Shown piece after piece: positions 35,101 to 45,475 of a stretch of DNA of 64,000 bases (its first letter is position 1; every line of letters begins with the position of its first letter). Under the pieces are notes generated by a model. That model made no database searches. It was not told where the DNA came from and worked only from the letters and a program-made list of their open reading frames with translations. This stretch comes from Trichosphaerium sp. ATCC 40318 (Eukaryota; Discosea; Flabellinia; Trichosidae), in assembly GCA_038496445.1 (NCBI GenBank), contig JALMLS010000556.1:1-64000 (forward strand), read 5' to 3'. The position numbers were made by a program, and so were the translations under genes.

Positions 35101-37040
35101 GAATATACAGTACCTACTAATACATGCCCAGCCAACACGTTCTTATTTTGAACTGGCAATGGTAAAAGGTATTTGTCATTTAATTTGTACAATATGTGAT
35201 CCCAAGCTTGCATTTTCGCAAGTACGTTACCTGATAATAACACACAAACCAGAAAATCATTCAACAATATCTTCCTAACACTTGTTTTTTTTATTCTCCT
35301 CAGGATTTTTGGAAAGGGGACGGAGAATTAATGAAAGGTATTCTTTACGACCTTCCTAAAGACATGTGGGGTGATAATTCAGAGCAATATGACGATTTAG
35401 AAGCTACCAAATGCATTACAGGTAGGAAGTTAGTGTTTTGTACCTAGTTTTGTTTACAACAAACTGTAAGGATTAAAAAGCAAACACAGATGGGATATAA
35501 ATCCACGACTGAATTACTCATACAATTGGGACAGATCTAAAGTCACGTGCGTTCAATATTGTTGTATTTATTTTTAACTATGTAATTTTTTTTTAAGTGG
35601 GTTTGTATCAAATGCGACTCATTACAGGACACTGAACCTTCTTGATACAAGTGATAAAGTAGCTGTAAGAGAATTAAACATCCTAAAACAAGAATTGTCA
35701 ACAATGCATGGTTTCAACAAATACAATCTTGTAGAAGCAACTCTAGTTTGTAACGATATCTTGACTGAAACCTTTGGAAGAGCCAACAAACTATTGAAAT
35801 ACAGACATCAGTACGATATCCAAAAGAACAAATTATGGTATTGATTGCCCTTGTAATTCTAACCTCTATTTAAAGGGATCTACCAAGCTTGTTTAAAAAG
35901 CAGGAATGGAAGGAAGATAATATTAATAAGGATTACAGAGATGCTGTTTACCAAAAGTATGAGGCACTCGCTCCACAAAATGGATCAACTGATGCTGATG
36001 ACGCTTCAGCAGTAGATGTAAGTAGTCCTGCTCAAATCGTGCTTACAATCTTGTTTTTAGTTACCAGTGATATTGATGGTACATGGAACTAGTGAAGAAG
36101 CTGCGTACAGTATTGTAGCAGCTGGTTTTGGGACTGTGAGCTCTTTGGATGCTGGTTACTATGGTCAAGGCATTTACTTCACTGTACGCGAAAACCGTTT
36201 AAATTATGCACGTGCTCACATTTTTCTTTGAATATCAGAGGAGTATCAAATACGCTTGTTCACATGATGCCTCAGGAAAAGGAGAAAAAACCCTTATCCT
36301 AAGTTTTGTCACACCTGGCAATACATATCCTGTAAGTAATCAACATATAACACACGTTAACTTTTTTATCTTAAGGTCCATTCAAATGACGTCTTAAGAG
36401 GGAACCCAATAAAGCCAGGATACCAAAGCCATTACGCGTTGGTAGACCACTCAGGTAAACCTCTGAAAGAAGGGAAACTAAAAACAGCAGTGTACGATGA
36501 GCTTGTTGTTGCACAAGGTACAATCAAGAAACAAATGATATTTATTTAGTTCTTACTAATGATGAGTTCAGATAATCAAGCCATTGCTCGTTACATCATC
36601 AAAGTGGTATCGAAAAGAAAAGATATCGAGCCAAAGAAAAGCGATACAGCCATGAAGAAGAATATAAACATAAATAAACCAAATGAACAGGTTGTGTCTG
36701 GTAATAATTCAGATGACTCAGATGACGTATACAATTCTGATGACGACAACTTCATTAGTAGCCGGTAAGAATTACACTTCTATTCTTTTTGCTAATTGGC
36801 AATACAAGAAAACTATGGGCTTCTCATGTAGAGCCTGATGAAGAAGAGTCAAACAATAATCTCAATACCGAACAAAAACCAAGTAATGAGGATCTGGAGC
36901 AAGCCAACAGAAACTTATCCCACAGTATTGCAAATCAGAAAAAATACATTGCTGAGTTACAAGAAACCAACAATAACTTACAAGCAAGGCTTGCTGATGT
37001 TCTGGATAAAATAGCTCGCCTTGAAACTGGGAAGAATTAA
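32164..37040 (+). CDS. Ankyrin-repeat PARP-type ADP-ribosyltransferase, copy C
   Basis: ATG at 32164 (MAETPGKENPNNATDLLHAG), TAA at 37038-37040. About 16 ankyrin exons follow the same one-repeat-per-exon rule (VSILIKANANVNAVDEHGWT, VSVLIKVNANIEVADKKYGK, ISMLLAAKANTEVVDSYGNT). One intron (33122-33447) is 326 bases and carries a short tandem repeat. Then the helical region (SGSVELFINVLKLLPYFQQS), QPTRSYFELAMVK, WDINPRLNYSYNWDRSK, and regulatory helices (EATLVCNDILTETFGRANKL). The catalytic domain has HGTSEEAAYSI, DAGYYGQGIYFT and VYDELVVAQ, so the H-Y-E triad is intact. The acidic tail (DDSDDVYNSDDDNFISSR) and coiled coil (ADVLDKIARLETGKN) match the paralogues. It has diverged from A and B throughout, so it was not part of the recent conversion. 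Confidence 0.82.
33379..33411. repeat. Short tandem repeat in an intron
   Basis: Three copies of the 11-base unit ATTCCTCAAAT inside the longest intron of ankyrin-PARP copy C. Confidence 0.7.
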
Positions 37041-37450
37041 CTTTTTTGAATCGTGTTAGAACAATAAACAACTGTTAGATAGAAACCGTGTTAAAATTTG
37101 TAGCTCATTCTTCGTGTCGTCTAGACAATAAAGGTAAGAAATAACAAAACTTGCAAGTTCTGCTAGATTTGGCTTGACCTACTAGGGTTTGCACTACATT
37201 TCGCGAAATTTGGCGGCATGTATTTCTTCCAAATCTGTTCTTTTGGAGGCCTTTTGTACAACATTTTTTAGTCAATCGTGGCTAATCAATTTCGAAAAGT
37301 AGTGCAAACCCCTAATAGGTCTTTCTCCGCAAACTTGCTTTCGCGACGTATAATATTATTGTCAATGCACTAAGAAATTTAATGATGGCCTTTCGTAAGT
37401 TTTCTCCGATTGTTTGCTATGATCTTTTTTCCATGAGCATAAAAAAATTT
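37041..37450. other. Spacer without visible genes
   Basis: About 400 bases after the copy C stop. I see no coding evidence. Confidence 0.4.
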
Positions 37451-37508
37451 AATCTTACAGTGTATTCAAAGGTTGTTAATAATCATAATCTTGAGCGTGT
37501 TTTATTTC

Positions 37509-37915
37509 TAATTGTATGGTTACAGTTTAGCTCAACTGACCTTCAAGTTTACCATACGCTGAACGTAACATGACTTTTTACATTCCATTTTTAAAGGTGA
37601 GTTTACTCTCGTTACAATACTCTGCAAGAATTTCAGCTACGTCTAGTGACTTGCTTCTTGGTACGCATTTGATGATGCCTATGTGAAGTAAGTTGTGTGG
37701 CAATTGATAGGTTGACGTACTGGCACATTGAGCAACACTTAAGGAAAGGTTTTTGTCCTCCAAAATTTCTTCCGTTCGTCCAACCTGCGTTGAGCCACCC
37801 TTTCTTTAAGTCCTTGATAACATTCGCTTCTCTGTCAGTTGCTGCTCTTTTACACATATATTTCTTTGCTCCCACACTCATGCTGTTGTTGGTGTGATTG
37901 TTGTGTTGTATTTTA
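37509..37915 (-). pseudogene. Decayed inverted copy of the 38146-38696 gene
   Basis: On the minus strand the last exon reads SIIKCVPRSKSLDVAEILAE, nearly the same as the intact copy, and the GTACGT...ATAG intron is kept. It breaks with TAA directly after KLTFKNGM, where the other copy continues KKAMLRSAYG. The upstream exon carries a TGA and loses frame. The 3'-terminal exons were duplicated in inverted orientation and have since decayed. Confidence 0.55.
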
Positions 37916-38145
37916 AACTCCTTTATTCTGTGTGCGTCACGGATTATTTGTTGATAATCAAACACGAAAGCTTGCGGTAAAGAAAAATCTAGTTTTTCCA
38001 GATGCTATTCAATAATGGTTTGCGTAAGTACGGATATATATACACGTGTTTGAAGCCTGTTAATCCAGAAGTTACAGTTTTTCTAGAAGTAACTGATTCC
38101 CAGAATACAGCTCCAAACGCAAAATTCAAGCAATGTTAATGTGAC

Positions 38146-38696
38146 ATGAATTCTCAAAACAAAGACTCTACTGTTAAATTAATCAGAAAAAAAGACTATG
38201 CTTTGAAAAAAAGCTGGTACGCCTTTAAAAATGCACCACACGAAGCACACAAAGATAACATTCGCCAACGGGTTTGTTCATCAAATGTTCTAAAACAGCA
38301 CCATTAAATAACCTACAGTTTTAAAACACAACAACAATCTAAACAGCGCAAAGAAAGGCACTTGTACAAGAGCAGCAACTTACTCAGAAGCGAATGGAAT
38401 CAAGGACTACATAAAGAAAGGGAGAACATCACAAAGAAGGAGGAAAAAACTGAAGAAATTCTGGAGGACCAAAACCTTTCTTTAAGTGTTGCTCAATGTG
38501 CCAGTACGTCAACCTGTTAAGCCTCTCAATTATCTTATTTCTAGGCATCATCAAATGCATACCAAGAAGCAAGTCACTAGACATAGCTAAAATTCTTGCA
38601 GAGTATTGTAGCGAGAGTAAACTCACCTTTAAAAATGGAATGAAAAAAGCCATGTTACGTTCAGCGTATGGTAAACTTGAAGGTCAGTTGAGCTAA
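38146..38696 (+). CDS. Small basic unrecognised protein, three exons
   Basis: Exons 38146-38216, 38319-38503 and 38545-38696 join in frame (71+185+152=408 bases) to 135 residues. Introns start GTACGC and GTACGT. The protein is very Lys/Arg-rich with a long charged helix (KDYALKKSCFKTQQQSKQRK; HKERENITKKEEKTEEILED). A more ordinary C-terminal domain follows (SVAQCASIIKCIPRSKSLDI, AKILAEYCSESKLTFKNGM). No family is recognised. The consistent splicing and the presence of a decayed copy nearby show the unit was once a gene and probably still is. Confidence 0.5.
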
Positions 38697-38849
38697 ACTG
38701 TAACCATACAATTAGAAATAAAACACGCTCAAGATTATGATTATTAACAACCTTTGATACACGTTACAGTAAGATTTGTTCTTTTTTTTTGGTTGAGTTG
38801 ACAAAAGAAGATGTCTTGAAAAAGAAGAGCAAAAAAAAAAGTTTAGCAA

Positions 38850-39330
38850 TTAAATCGCATGAACAACTGACGGACCTAGTTTGATTCTTTGAAGATCTAT
38901 TGTGTATTCGTTTACAACTATGATTAGTACTGCTACTACAATGTTTAACACAAAGCCAACACCTCCTATTACTACCATCACTGAAAATGACCACCATACT
39001 AATTACTCTGTGAGGATATATCCATAGGCTAGTTTGTATACTCTACTGGGTTTTTTGTGCGAAAACAATCTGAAAAACCATCTTTATCTAACGAAAAAAT
39101 GCTATTTCAGGTGTACACGAAGTTGATTTAGCACATACAAGTATCATGGTATTGTGATTACATGGACACGAACACGTGTCATCGTACGAAAATAGGAATA
39201 CTCGAGGTATCAACAATGTGGCAAGCGCATTTGTGCTACACAAAAAAACCGTTAGATACTCGCACTTAAATGATGACACATAGGCAAAGGGGTTCTTGTA
39301 GGTGTACAATTGTTTAAGGCTTGATCTCAT
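38850..39330 (-). CDS. Putative small type I membrane protein
   Basis: Read from ATG 39330. The first exon is open to KSTS with a Cys cluster (SYDDTCSCPCNHNTMILVCA) after a hydrophobic leader (YLTVFLCSTNALATLLIPRV). A GTACAC...TTCAG intron leads to SLFSHKKP, and a 65-base GTAGAG...TTCAG intron joins the membrane exon (VVIGGVGFVLNIVVAVLIIV). The tail is VNEYTIDLQRIKLGPSVVHAI with TAA at 38850-38852. The intron removes an in-frame TAA. The family is unknown. It is head-to-head with the secreted-protein gene at 39394 (63 bases), an arrangement like 13430-13959. Confidence 0.4.
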
Positions 39331-39393
39331 ATATTTACGAAAGAAACTGTGTTTATCACTGATTTTCGCTTATTAAATATTTTCAGAACAAAA

Positions 39394-40232
39394 ATGAGAA
39401 TACAACTCCTCTTCGCCCTCATAGCTTGTGTTACCTTCAACGCATGTTCAGCACTTCCACCTCTTAGAGTACCAAATAAATTTACTTTCGAAAGCCCTTA
39501 TGGCTGTGGCGGAGTATCGTACGAGAAATCTGGCCTGTTTATTGATCCAACGTACAATCAGGTAAAATAAAGCGATACTTTAAACAATTTTTCTACTTCT
39601 ATTTACATCTTATTAGCCGTACATGCTCTTCTACAACGCATGTGGTTCTAAATCTGCTTCAGTAACGTTTGATTTGGCTGGAGACGATATGTCTCGTTTT
39701 TGGTACGTTAGGAGAGTGAGGAACGCGAAGCGTATCTCTAACAAGTTTTTGCGTATCACGTGATACCAACAGTCATTGTTTTTTGACATGTTTTTTCTTC
39801 TAGCGACATGGGAAACGTGTCTTTGTTTGAAGTGTCTGCTCACAACACAACTGACCCTCGATTGGCTAACTGTAATACATGGTTTGATTTAACTGTCGGT
39901 CATACATACACTGTACTTTTGAGTAGAGATGACTTGAGGTAAGTACATACCTTTCTTGGTTTTTTTTCAATACCGAAGCTCCGCTTACTTCGTACAGAGC
40001 ACTCTTTGCTTTCACTGTTAATGCTGCCGGACCATTACCTATTACATCAACATCTACACTTGACATTACTTACGGTAAACAAATAATACAGTTCTATAAG
40101 AGCGCTAATGTTGATTTTTCTTTTGTAGGCTTACTCTTGAACCAAAAAATAAGCGTTGAAAGTGAATCACCAAATTTCGATTGGCAAAAACCAATTGGTG
40201 AATTAGATGATGTTCTCATAACACAGAAATAA
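39394..40232 (+). CDS. Secreted beta-rich protein, unrecognised
   Basis: Exons 39394-39561, 39617-39702, 39804-39938, 39998-40074 and 40129-40232 join in frame. A clear signal peptide (MRIQLLFALIACVTFNACSA) is followed by a mature protein of about 170 residues without a membrane segment. Visible stretches are FTFESPYGCGGVSYEKSG, DMGNVSLFEVSAHNTTDPRL, LTVGHTYTVLLSRDDLR and FTVNAAGPLPITSTSTLDIT. Alternating hydrophobic residues suggest a single beta-sandwich, as in small amoebal adhesion or matrix proteins. No enzyme motif is visible. Confidence 0.65.
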
Positions 40233-40895
40233 ACATATTATTTTTTACTACACAAATCTGGAAGTATGTCTCATATTTTCTAGCTTCGGGGGTAACCTTT
40301 CTCTCGTGACAGCAAAAAATTAACTGGTGTTACTTACCTGCGCCCTCTCATCATATTATAATAGTTTAGGATCCTTGCCCAGTACAACAAGTTTGCCCTA
40401 ACGGTCAAGTGACTTTGACAGGCAAGTTAACAGTCAAAAAATTTTGTAAGTTGGGTTGATTTTTGCTTTCGCTACTGCTACTTGTTAAGCAACTTATTAG
40501 AGGTTAACTGATACATATATTTGTTTGTATGTATATTGCATTGTTTTATATCTATTTTATTCTACATAAGTAACAGACACGATAGAACCCATGCCCAATA
40601 ACTTTACTAACAGTACATTTTTGTTTTCTATCTGAATTTATATGTATGCCCTACAACAATTGGTACCAAGAGAAGAACCAAAAGCTGCTAGTTTTATTTC
40701 AGAATGATTCATACCATAGCACCATTTTTTGCCTTCATAATTCGCGCTCTATCCACCTATCCACCTAATGTGGTTGCGTTTGTATTGCTACACACAACAT
40801 AATTCATTTGAAGATACTAAACTTGGTATGCTCCTTCTCGCTAGTTCAGTAAGGCTTGTTGTATGTTAAACTTTTTTATTTTGAGGCTCTTCTAC
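40233..40895. other. Spacer with a possible orphan exon
   Basis: One short open piece near 40372-40440 (PCPVQQVCPNGQVTLTGKLT), bounded by splice-like sites, may be a relic exon. Nothing else seen. Confidence 0.3.
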
Positions 40896-43800
40896 TTATT
40901 TCTTGGCTACAGCAGGATGATGTTGTACATAGTTTTTCAAGGAAGGTGTTACAGTATTTAACGCTTCCAAAAAATCATTCATTGACTAAGTAAGAATTAA
41001 CAAATTTTAAGCATAAAACTAACAAACACGTACAACAATCGGAGCTTGTTTGTCGCGCCTGATAGCGTTTATTGCAGCTTCTCGGCATAACCCTTCAATG
41101 TCAGCGCCTGAAAATTCCTAACCAACATAAATAGGAAGGTCTTACTATCCCTAAAGGTACGTACTGACGTCTTGTGTGCTAAAACATCGAAATCAATTTT
41201 ATCATCCAGAGGCATATTCTTCTTTGTTGTATGTACATGTAAGATTGCCTTTCTTCCTTCAAGATCAGGTGCTGGTACTTCTATAAGGTTATCTACACGT
41301 CCTGGACGTAATAAAGCCTCATCCAGCATATCTGGACGGTTTGTAGCAGCAACAACAATAACACCTTCCATAGCCTAATATTATGTTAACATAACAACCA
41401 AGTTTGTATGAAGCACGTACCTCAACGCCATCCATCTCATTCAACAGCGTTGATAACACTCTATTCTGTACACCAGAGTCATGAGTTGAACCTATCAAGA
41501 AGTAAATACACGAACAGTCGCAAGCATGTCCAATCCACACTTGATCTTTTTACAACAATGGAATCAATCTCATCTATAAATACAATAGCTGGTGCTGCCA
41601 TTCTAGCTTTTTGAAAAGTAGTACGAACTATGCGTTCTGCTTCCCCTACATATGAAGAAAATACAGCTGCTCCAGACATTGATATAAAAGTTACTTTTGA
41701 CTTCGCAGCAACAGCCTTAAAAAAACTTCAGAAATCGGCTTACAAAAAGGTGTATACCTTCACCATAGTTGTTTTGCTACATCCAGGAGGTCCATACAAT
41801 AATACACCACGTGATGCTCTAAAGTTGTGTTTTGCATAACGAGCAGCATGTTGGAAGGGGCTAATGATAGCTTTCTGAAGAGCCTATCCAAAGAAATTAC
41901 TATGTGGTTTCTAGTTTAAAGATATGTTTATTCCTTACTTGTTTAACATCCGACAGCCCACCTATATCATCAAATGCTGTTTCAGGAACCTGAGTATGAA
42001 TTCCACGTCTTAAAGAAGGTTGTGTATGTGCTAGAGCATATGTAAAGTCTGCTTCAGTGATTTCAGCATCATTAACTTCAATTCTAACAAAATTAACAGG
42101 TAACCTAGTCAAAGGTACAACACTTACTTTCTATCAATCGCTCTCTTTAATGCTGATTGTGCCGCATTTTGAACGAGATTAACCATATCAGCTGCTACAT
42201 ATCCAACACACTGAGCAGAAATAACATCTAAATCAATTGTCACGCAAAACGAATGAACAGCAGTCAAAAATACTCACCCAGATCTACACTTACTGTAGCT
42301 AATTTCTTGCAATGAATCTTTAATATTTCTTTACGCATAGATGCATTTGGCACTGGTATCATAACTTCTTTATCAAACCTACCTATTAGGAAACCAAAGT
42401 AAGTATCCTACAGCAATATCTTTAAGCTCAAATTACCTGGTCTTCTTATAGCAACGTCCTAATTGCTCATTAGTTATCTCCGACTAATTATAACTATTTA
42501 CTTACCAATAAACTTGGATCATGAGTAGCCGCTAGAATAACAAGTTGCGAGGATTGTTGAGTCTGAGCACCATCAAGCAAGGTAAGAAGTTGACTTACAA
42601 TGCGAAGCATATGTTGATCTTCTTCGCTTCTCTTAGAAGCTACAGCATCCTTAATTCAATTAGAATACAGCTATTGCTATCTAATAACAAAAACACAGTT
42701 TATCAACACGTACAATAGCGTCTAAGAAGAGAATACAATGTCCTTGGTTCTGAGCAACTTCAAATACTTTCCTTAAATATTCTTCACTTTCGCCAAGGTA
42801 TGTGCCGTAGATAGCATTACAATCAATAGTTATAATAGGCGTATTTGTTTTTGATGCTACAGCTTGAACAAGTACTGATTTACCAACTACAAAAAAGTAA
42901 GCTTCCAAGGATATCACAGAACCTCTGTTAGGTGTACCTCCTGAAGGACCAGATATGATAACGCCTGAAATTTGGAACTGTTAAGAAATCACATATGAAT
43001 CTACTTGTACACGTGCCTGAGGGCTTAAAATGTTTGCTTAGTTCTCCTGCATCACTCGAAAATGTTACTACATCACATAGTAATTCTAATTGTTTGTCCA
43101 TCCCTACAATATCCGGAAAGTCTGGCATACAAACCTAAAAGAAATGATATTAACAAGAAGAGTACTAATAAAGTGAAGTAACAAAAAGGTGTACTACCTC
43201 AAACTTGTCGCTTGATTGTTTTTTGCTATTCTCGAAAGCCTGAGGGGGTAGTATTTCTATCACAGTGTTTGATCCGACTCTAACGTATCCACTTGGAAAA
43301 GTAGAAGCGATCTGAATGCAAGTCAGTAACCGTGACAAAAACCAAAGTAAAAGAAGAAACCTTAATTGGATTGCTCTTATCTCCATTTATAATACACCCA
43401 TCAACCAATACAAGCTGTCGTAGCCATGAACGTATCTGTTGTCTCTTTATAATATTTTTAGAGCGAGATCCAGAGCCTTTGGAATCGAGAGGCGACGCTT
43501 AACAGTGAGTTTCAATAAATAATTATTTTGCTGCCAGGAGTGTTTTTTTCACGTGAATGAGCGCTTATGGCGTACTTGTTGGTTGCACTTGTATTTTTTT
43601 TGCCGCTTTTATTGATTTAGGCTCTATGGTACAAATCTCAACGCTGCTACCATAAACATCCTTTGGAGTGGTGGTTTTGGGCTTTGTTGTTGGTTCTTCA
43701 CCTTGTTTAGTGTGTTTGATAAAGGTGTCAATTTGAACATCACTGTTGCTTCGATTGTGCGTAGGCCAAGCCTTTGCAAGCGTTGGTAAACTGAGAATTA

Positions 43801-44041
43801 TCCAACTACGCTCGTACCAAACAGATAAACGTCTACGACAGCTATAAGTACCTACCAGACTTACTACACGCGTATGCGCGTTGTTAAAAAAAAAAAAACA
43901 ACGTACTTCGTCAGTGTTTACTATTGTCGCTTTAACTACATCACCCAACTGGATTCCAAGCCTCTGAAATACTTCTGGACCTATTCGGCATTTACCTGTC
44001 CCTTCATCTTCATACCGCAAAGGTATAAGCTCAAGCGCCAT
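40896..44041 (-). CDS. AFG2: Type II AAA+ ATPase, AFG2/SPATA5-like
   Basis: Start ATG 44041, stop TAA 40896-40898, with more than ten introns. The N-domain ([20 protein letters not shown] and [17 protein letters not shown]) is CDC48-like. D1 has Walker A GPSGVGKS (split by an intron), then [20 protein letters not shown] and a Walker B of [10 protein letters not shown] in which the catalytic Glu is Ala. D2 has Walker A GPPGCSKT, the version typical of AFG2/SPATA5, normal Walker [12 protein letters not shown], sensor [20 protein letters not shown] and [23 protein letters not shown]2 acts in cytoplasmic maturation of pre-60S ribosomes by releasing shuttling factors. The start is 61 bases from the divergent MerT-like gene. 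Confidence 0.87.
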
Positions 44042-44102
44042 ACCTGGCGTAGTAAAGACTTTGATAGAAACTTTAGAGTGTCAAAGCTTTTCCATAGAAT
44101 TA

Positions 44103-44547
44103 ATGACGCAGCCCGTTATCAAATCCGCAATTTCATCTGGTATAGCTGCTTTCACAGCTATTGCAGCAACTTCTTGTTGCTGGGGGCCTGGATTAGCCGC
44201 ATTGGCTGGAGCTAGTGGTACATTTACTTTTATTCGCCTTAAACCGATCATATCGGGTTTCTTATACGTGCCAAGGTCCATTGGGGAACTCGCTTAGTTT
44301 TATTAAACCGTTAACGCCGTATTTCTTTGCTGTTGGTGGAACAGCGTTAGGTTACGCGTGGTATACACATTTAAAACCCAAAACAGACTCTTGCTGTAAA
44401 GCTGGCTCTGCGACGAAAGTACCATTCACACAGAGTCGCGCCTTTCTCGTACTAATGACTGCAACATTCCTTATTTCTATTGGCTACGAATACGCTTACA
44501 AACCATTTTTTTCAACATCTGAAGAATCTTGTGGCTGCGAGCATTGA
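44103..44547 (+). CDS. MerT-like mercuric/metal-ion membrane transporter
   Basis: Exons 44103-44217 and 44276-44547 join in frame to 128 residues. The first helix carries a vicinal Cys pair (AIAATSCCWGPGLAALAGAS), the hallmark of MerT. The second helix is YFFAVGGTALGYAWYTHL, followed by the second Cys pair KPKTDSCCKAGSA where MerT has its cytosolic Cys pair. The third helix is FLVLMTATFLISIGYEYAY, and the C-terminus is SEESCGCEH. In bacteria MerT takes Hg(II) from periplasmic MerP to MerA. No merP, merA or merR lies nearby. The intron shows the gene is eukaryotic now, so an old transfer from bacteria is likely (inference). Confidence 0.75.
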
Positions 44548-44638
44548 TCCACAATTATAATAACTAAAAATCACGTGACAAAATGAAGTTGCAACTACAT
44601 TATAATACACTATTTTCATCTCTTCGAGTTTCGGCTTA

Positions 44639-45475
44639 CTACATAAAACCTTGAATTACAATATCGCAGATTTGTGACTGTGTTAGTTCTTCTAGTTTAA
44701 GCTCATTCTGTTTACAATACTCGCGTACAACTAACTTCTCAAGACTCTTTTGTAATTTCTCCAAGCTATTTGCTGACAGCGAAGGCCATAAGTACTTTAC
44801 ATCACTGTCACTATATCCTTCTGGCCACAGTAAAGACTTGGTAGTCTCTAAATCCTCCCTCAGGGCACGCAGTATAACTACCAATCGATAAAACGAAGCT
44901 TTTGTTGAAGTTGTTGGAAGCCATTGCTGATACAGATTAAATGTGAAAAAATCATCTCCTGTCGCTTTAAGAACTTTGTCACCAATGGTGGGAAGCTGTA
45001 GTAGAGATGATAGTATCAACTTTATGTCACACTCAAGTATTTCTATACCATCATGCTCTGGGTGACGGTACATCTCGTCAATGATTGATGTACGAGTGCA
45101 TGCTATTGTTTGAGGCTTTGTGTCTTTTGGCCAAGTTAACATTAATGAGGCTACCTCTAAGGCTGCTTTTTCTACCGCTTTCCGTCCCTTAAGAGCCGTT
45201 AGAAAGTTTATGAATCGCGTTTGAAAAAGCAAAATGCGTACGTTTCTTCGTTTAACATTCCAAACCGATGTATGTACTACCTTGGCGCGTAGATCACCAG
45301 TACAAGGGTTGAAAAGAAAAATTACACCATTTATTGGCCTTGTAGTTAAATTGCCTTCAATAGTCTTGTGTATGGTAACACGATAAACGCTCGACTCGTC
45401 CAGTACCCATAGATTTTTATCTGATGTCAAATGATTATAGTCATTGGCTACTTGCTTGCAATCACTGTTTGCCAT
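44639..45475 (-). CDS. Stand-alone PRP8 RNase H-like domain, intronless
   Basis: An uninterrupted frame of 278 residues. It matches the C-terminal third of the spliceosome scaffold PRP8: SSVYRVTIHKTIEGNLTTRP, NGVIFLFNPCTGDLRAKVVH and TSVWN, then KVLKATGDDFFTFNLYQQWL, RLVVILRALREDLETTKSLL, KYLWPSLSANSLEKLQKSLE and ELTQSQICDIVIQGF. PRP8 is about 2300 residues; here only the RNase H-like domain and following linker exist, without the reverse-transcriptase-like and endonuclease-like parts or the Jab1/MPN domain. It is divergent. It may be a retrocopy fragment under selection or a specialised regulator. A full PRP8 is expected elsewhere in the genome. Confidence 0.85.
   Translation of the reverse strand: MANSDCKQVANDYNHLTSDKNLWVLDESSVYRVTIHKTIEGNLTTRPINGVIFLFNPCTGDLRAKVVHTSVWNVKRRNVRILLFQTRFINFLTALKGRKAVEKAALEVASLMLTWPKDTKPQTIACTRTSIIDEMYRHPEHDGIEILECDIKLILSSLLQLPTIGDKVLKATGDDFFTFNLYQQWLPTTSTKASFYRLVVILRALREDLETTKSLLWPEGYSDSDVKYLWPSLSANSLEKLQKSLEKLVVREYCKQNELKLEELTQSQICDIVIQGFM

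Larger units (their letters stand above)
37451..38776. repeat. Large inverted duplication (arms of about 460 bases)
   Basis: Left arm 37451-37920 and right arm 38317-38776 are diverged inverted copies; the outermost match is AATCTTA against TAAGATT. The right arm carries the 3' exons of a readable gene (38146-38696) and the left arm a decayed copy of the same exons. The central 400 bases are unique. It may be a foldback duplication of a gene end or a relic mobile element. Confidence 0.65.

Noticed and set aside
13430-39050. Programmed stop-codon readthrough before the membrane helix in both small membrane genes (in-frame TAA at matching places)
   Set aside because: In both genes a GT...AG intron (30 bases near 13540-13570, 65 bases near 38980-39045) removes the TAA and keeps the frame.
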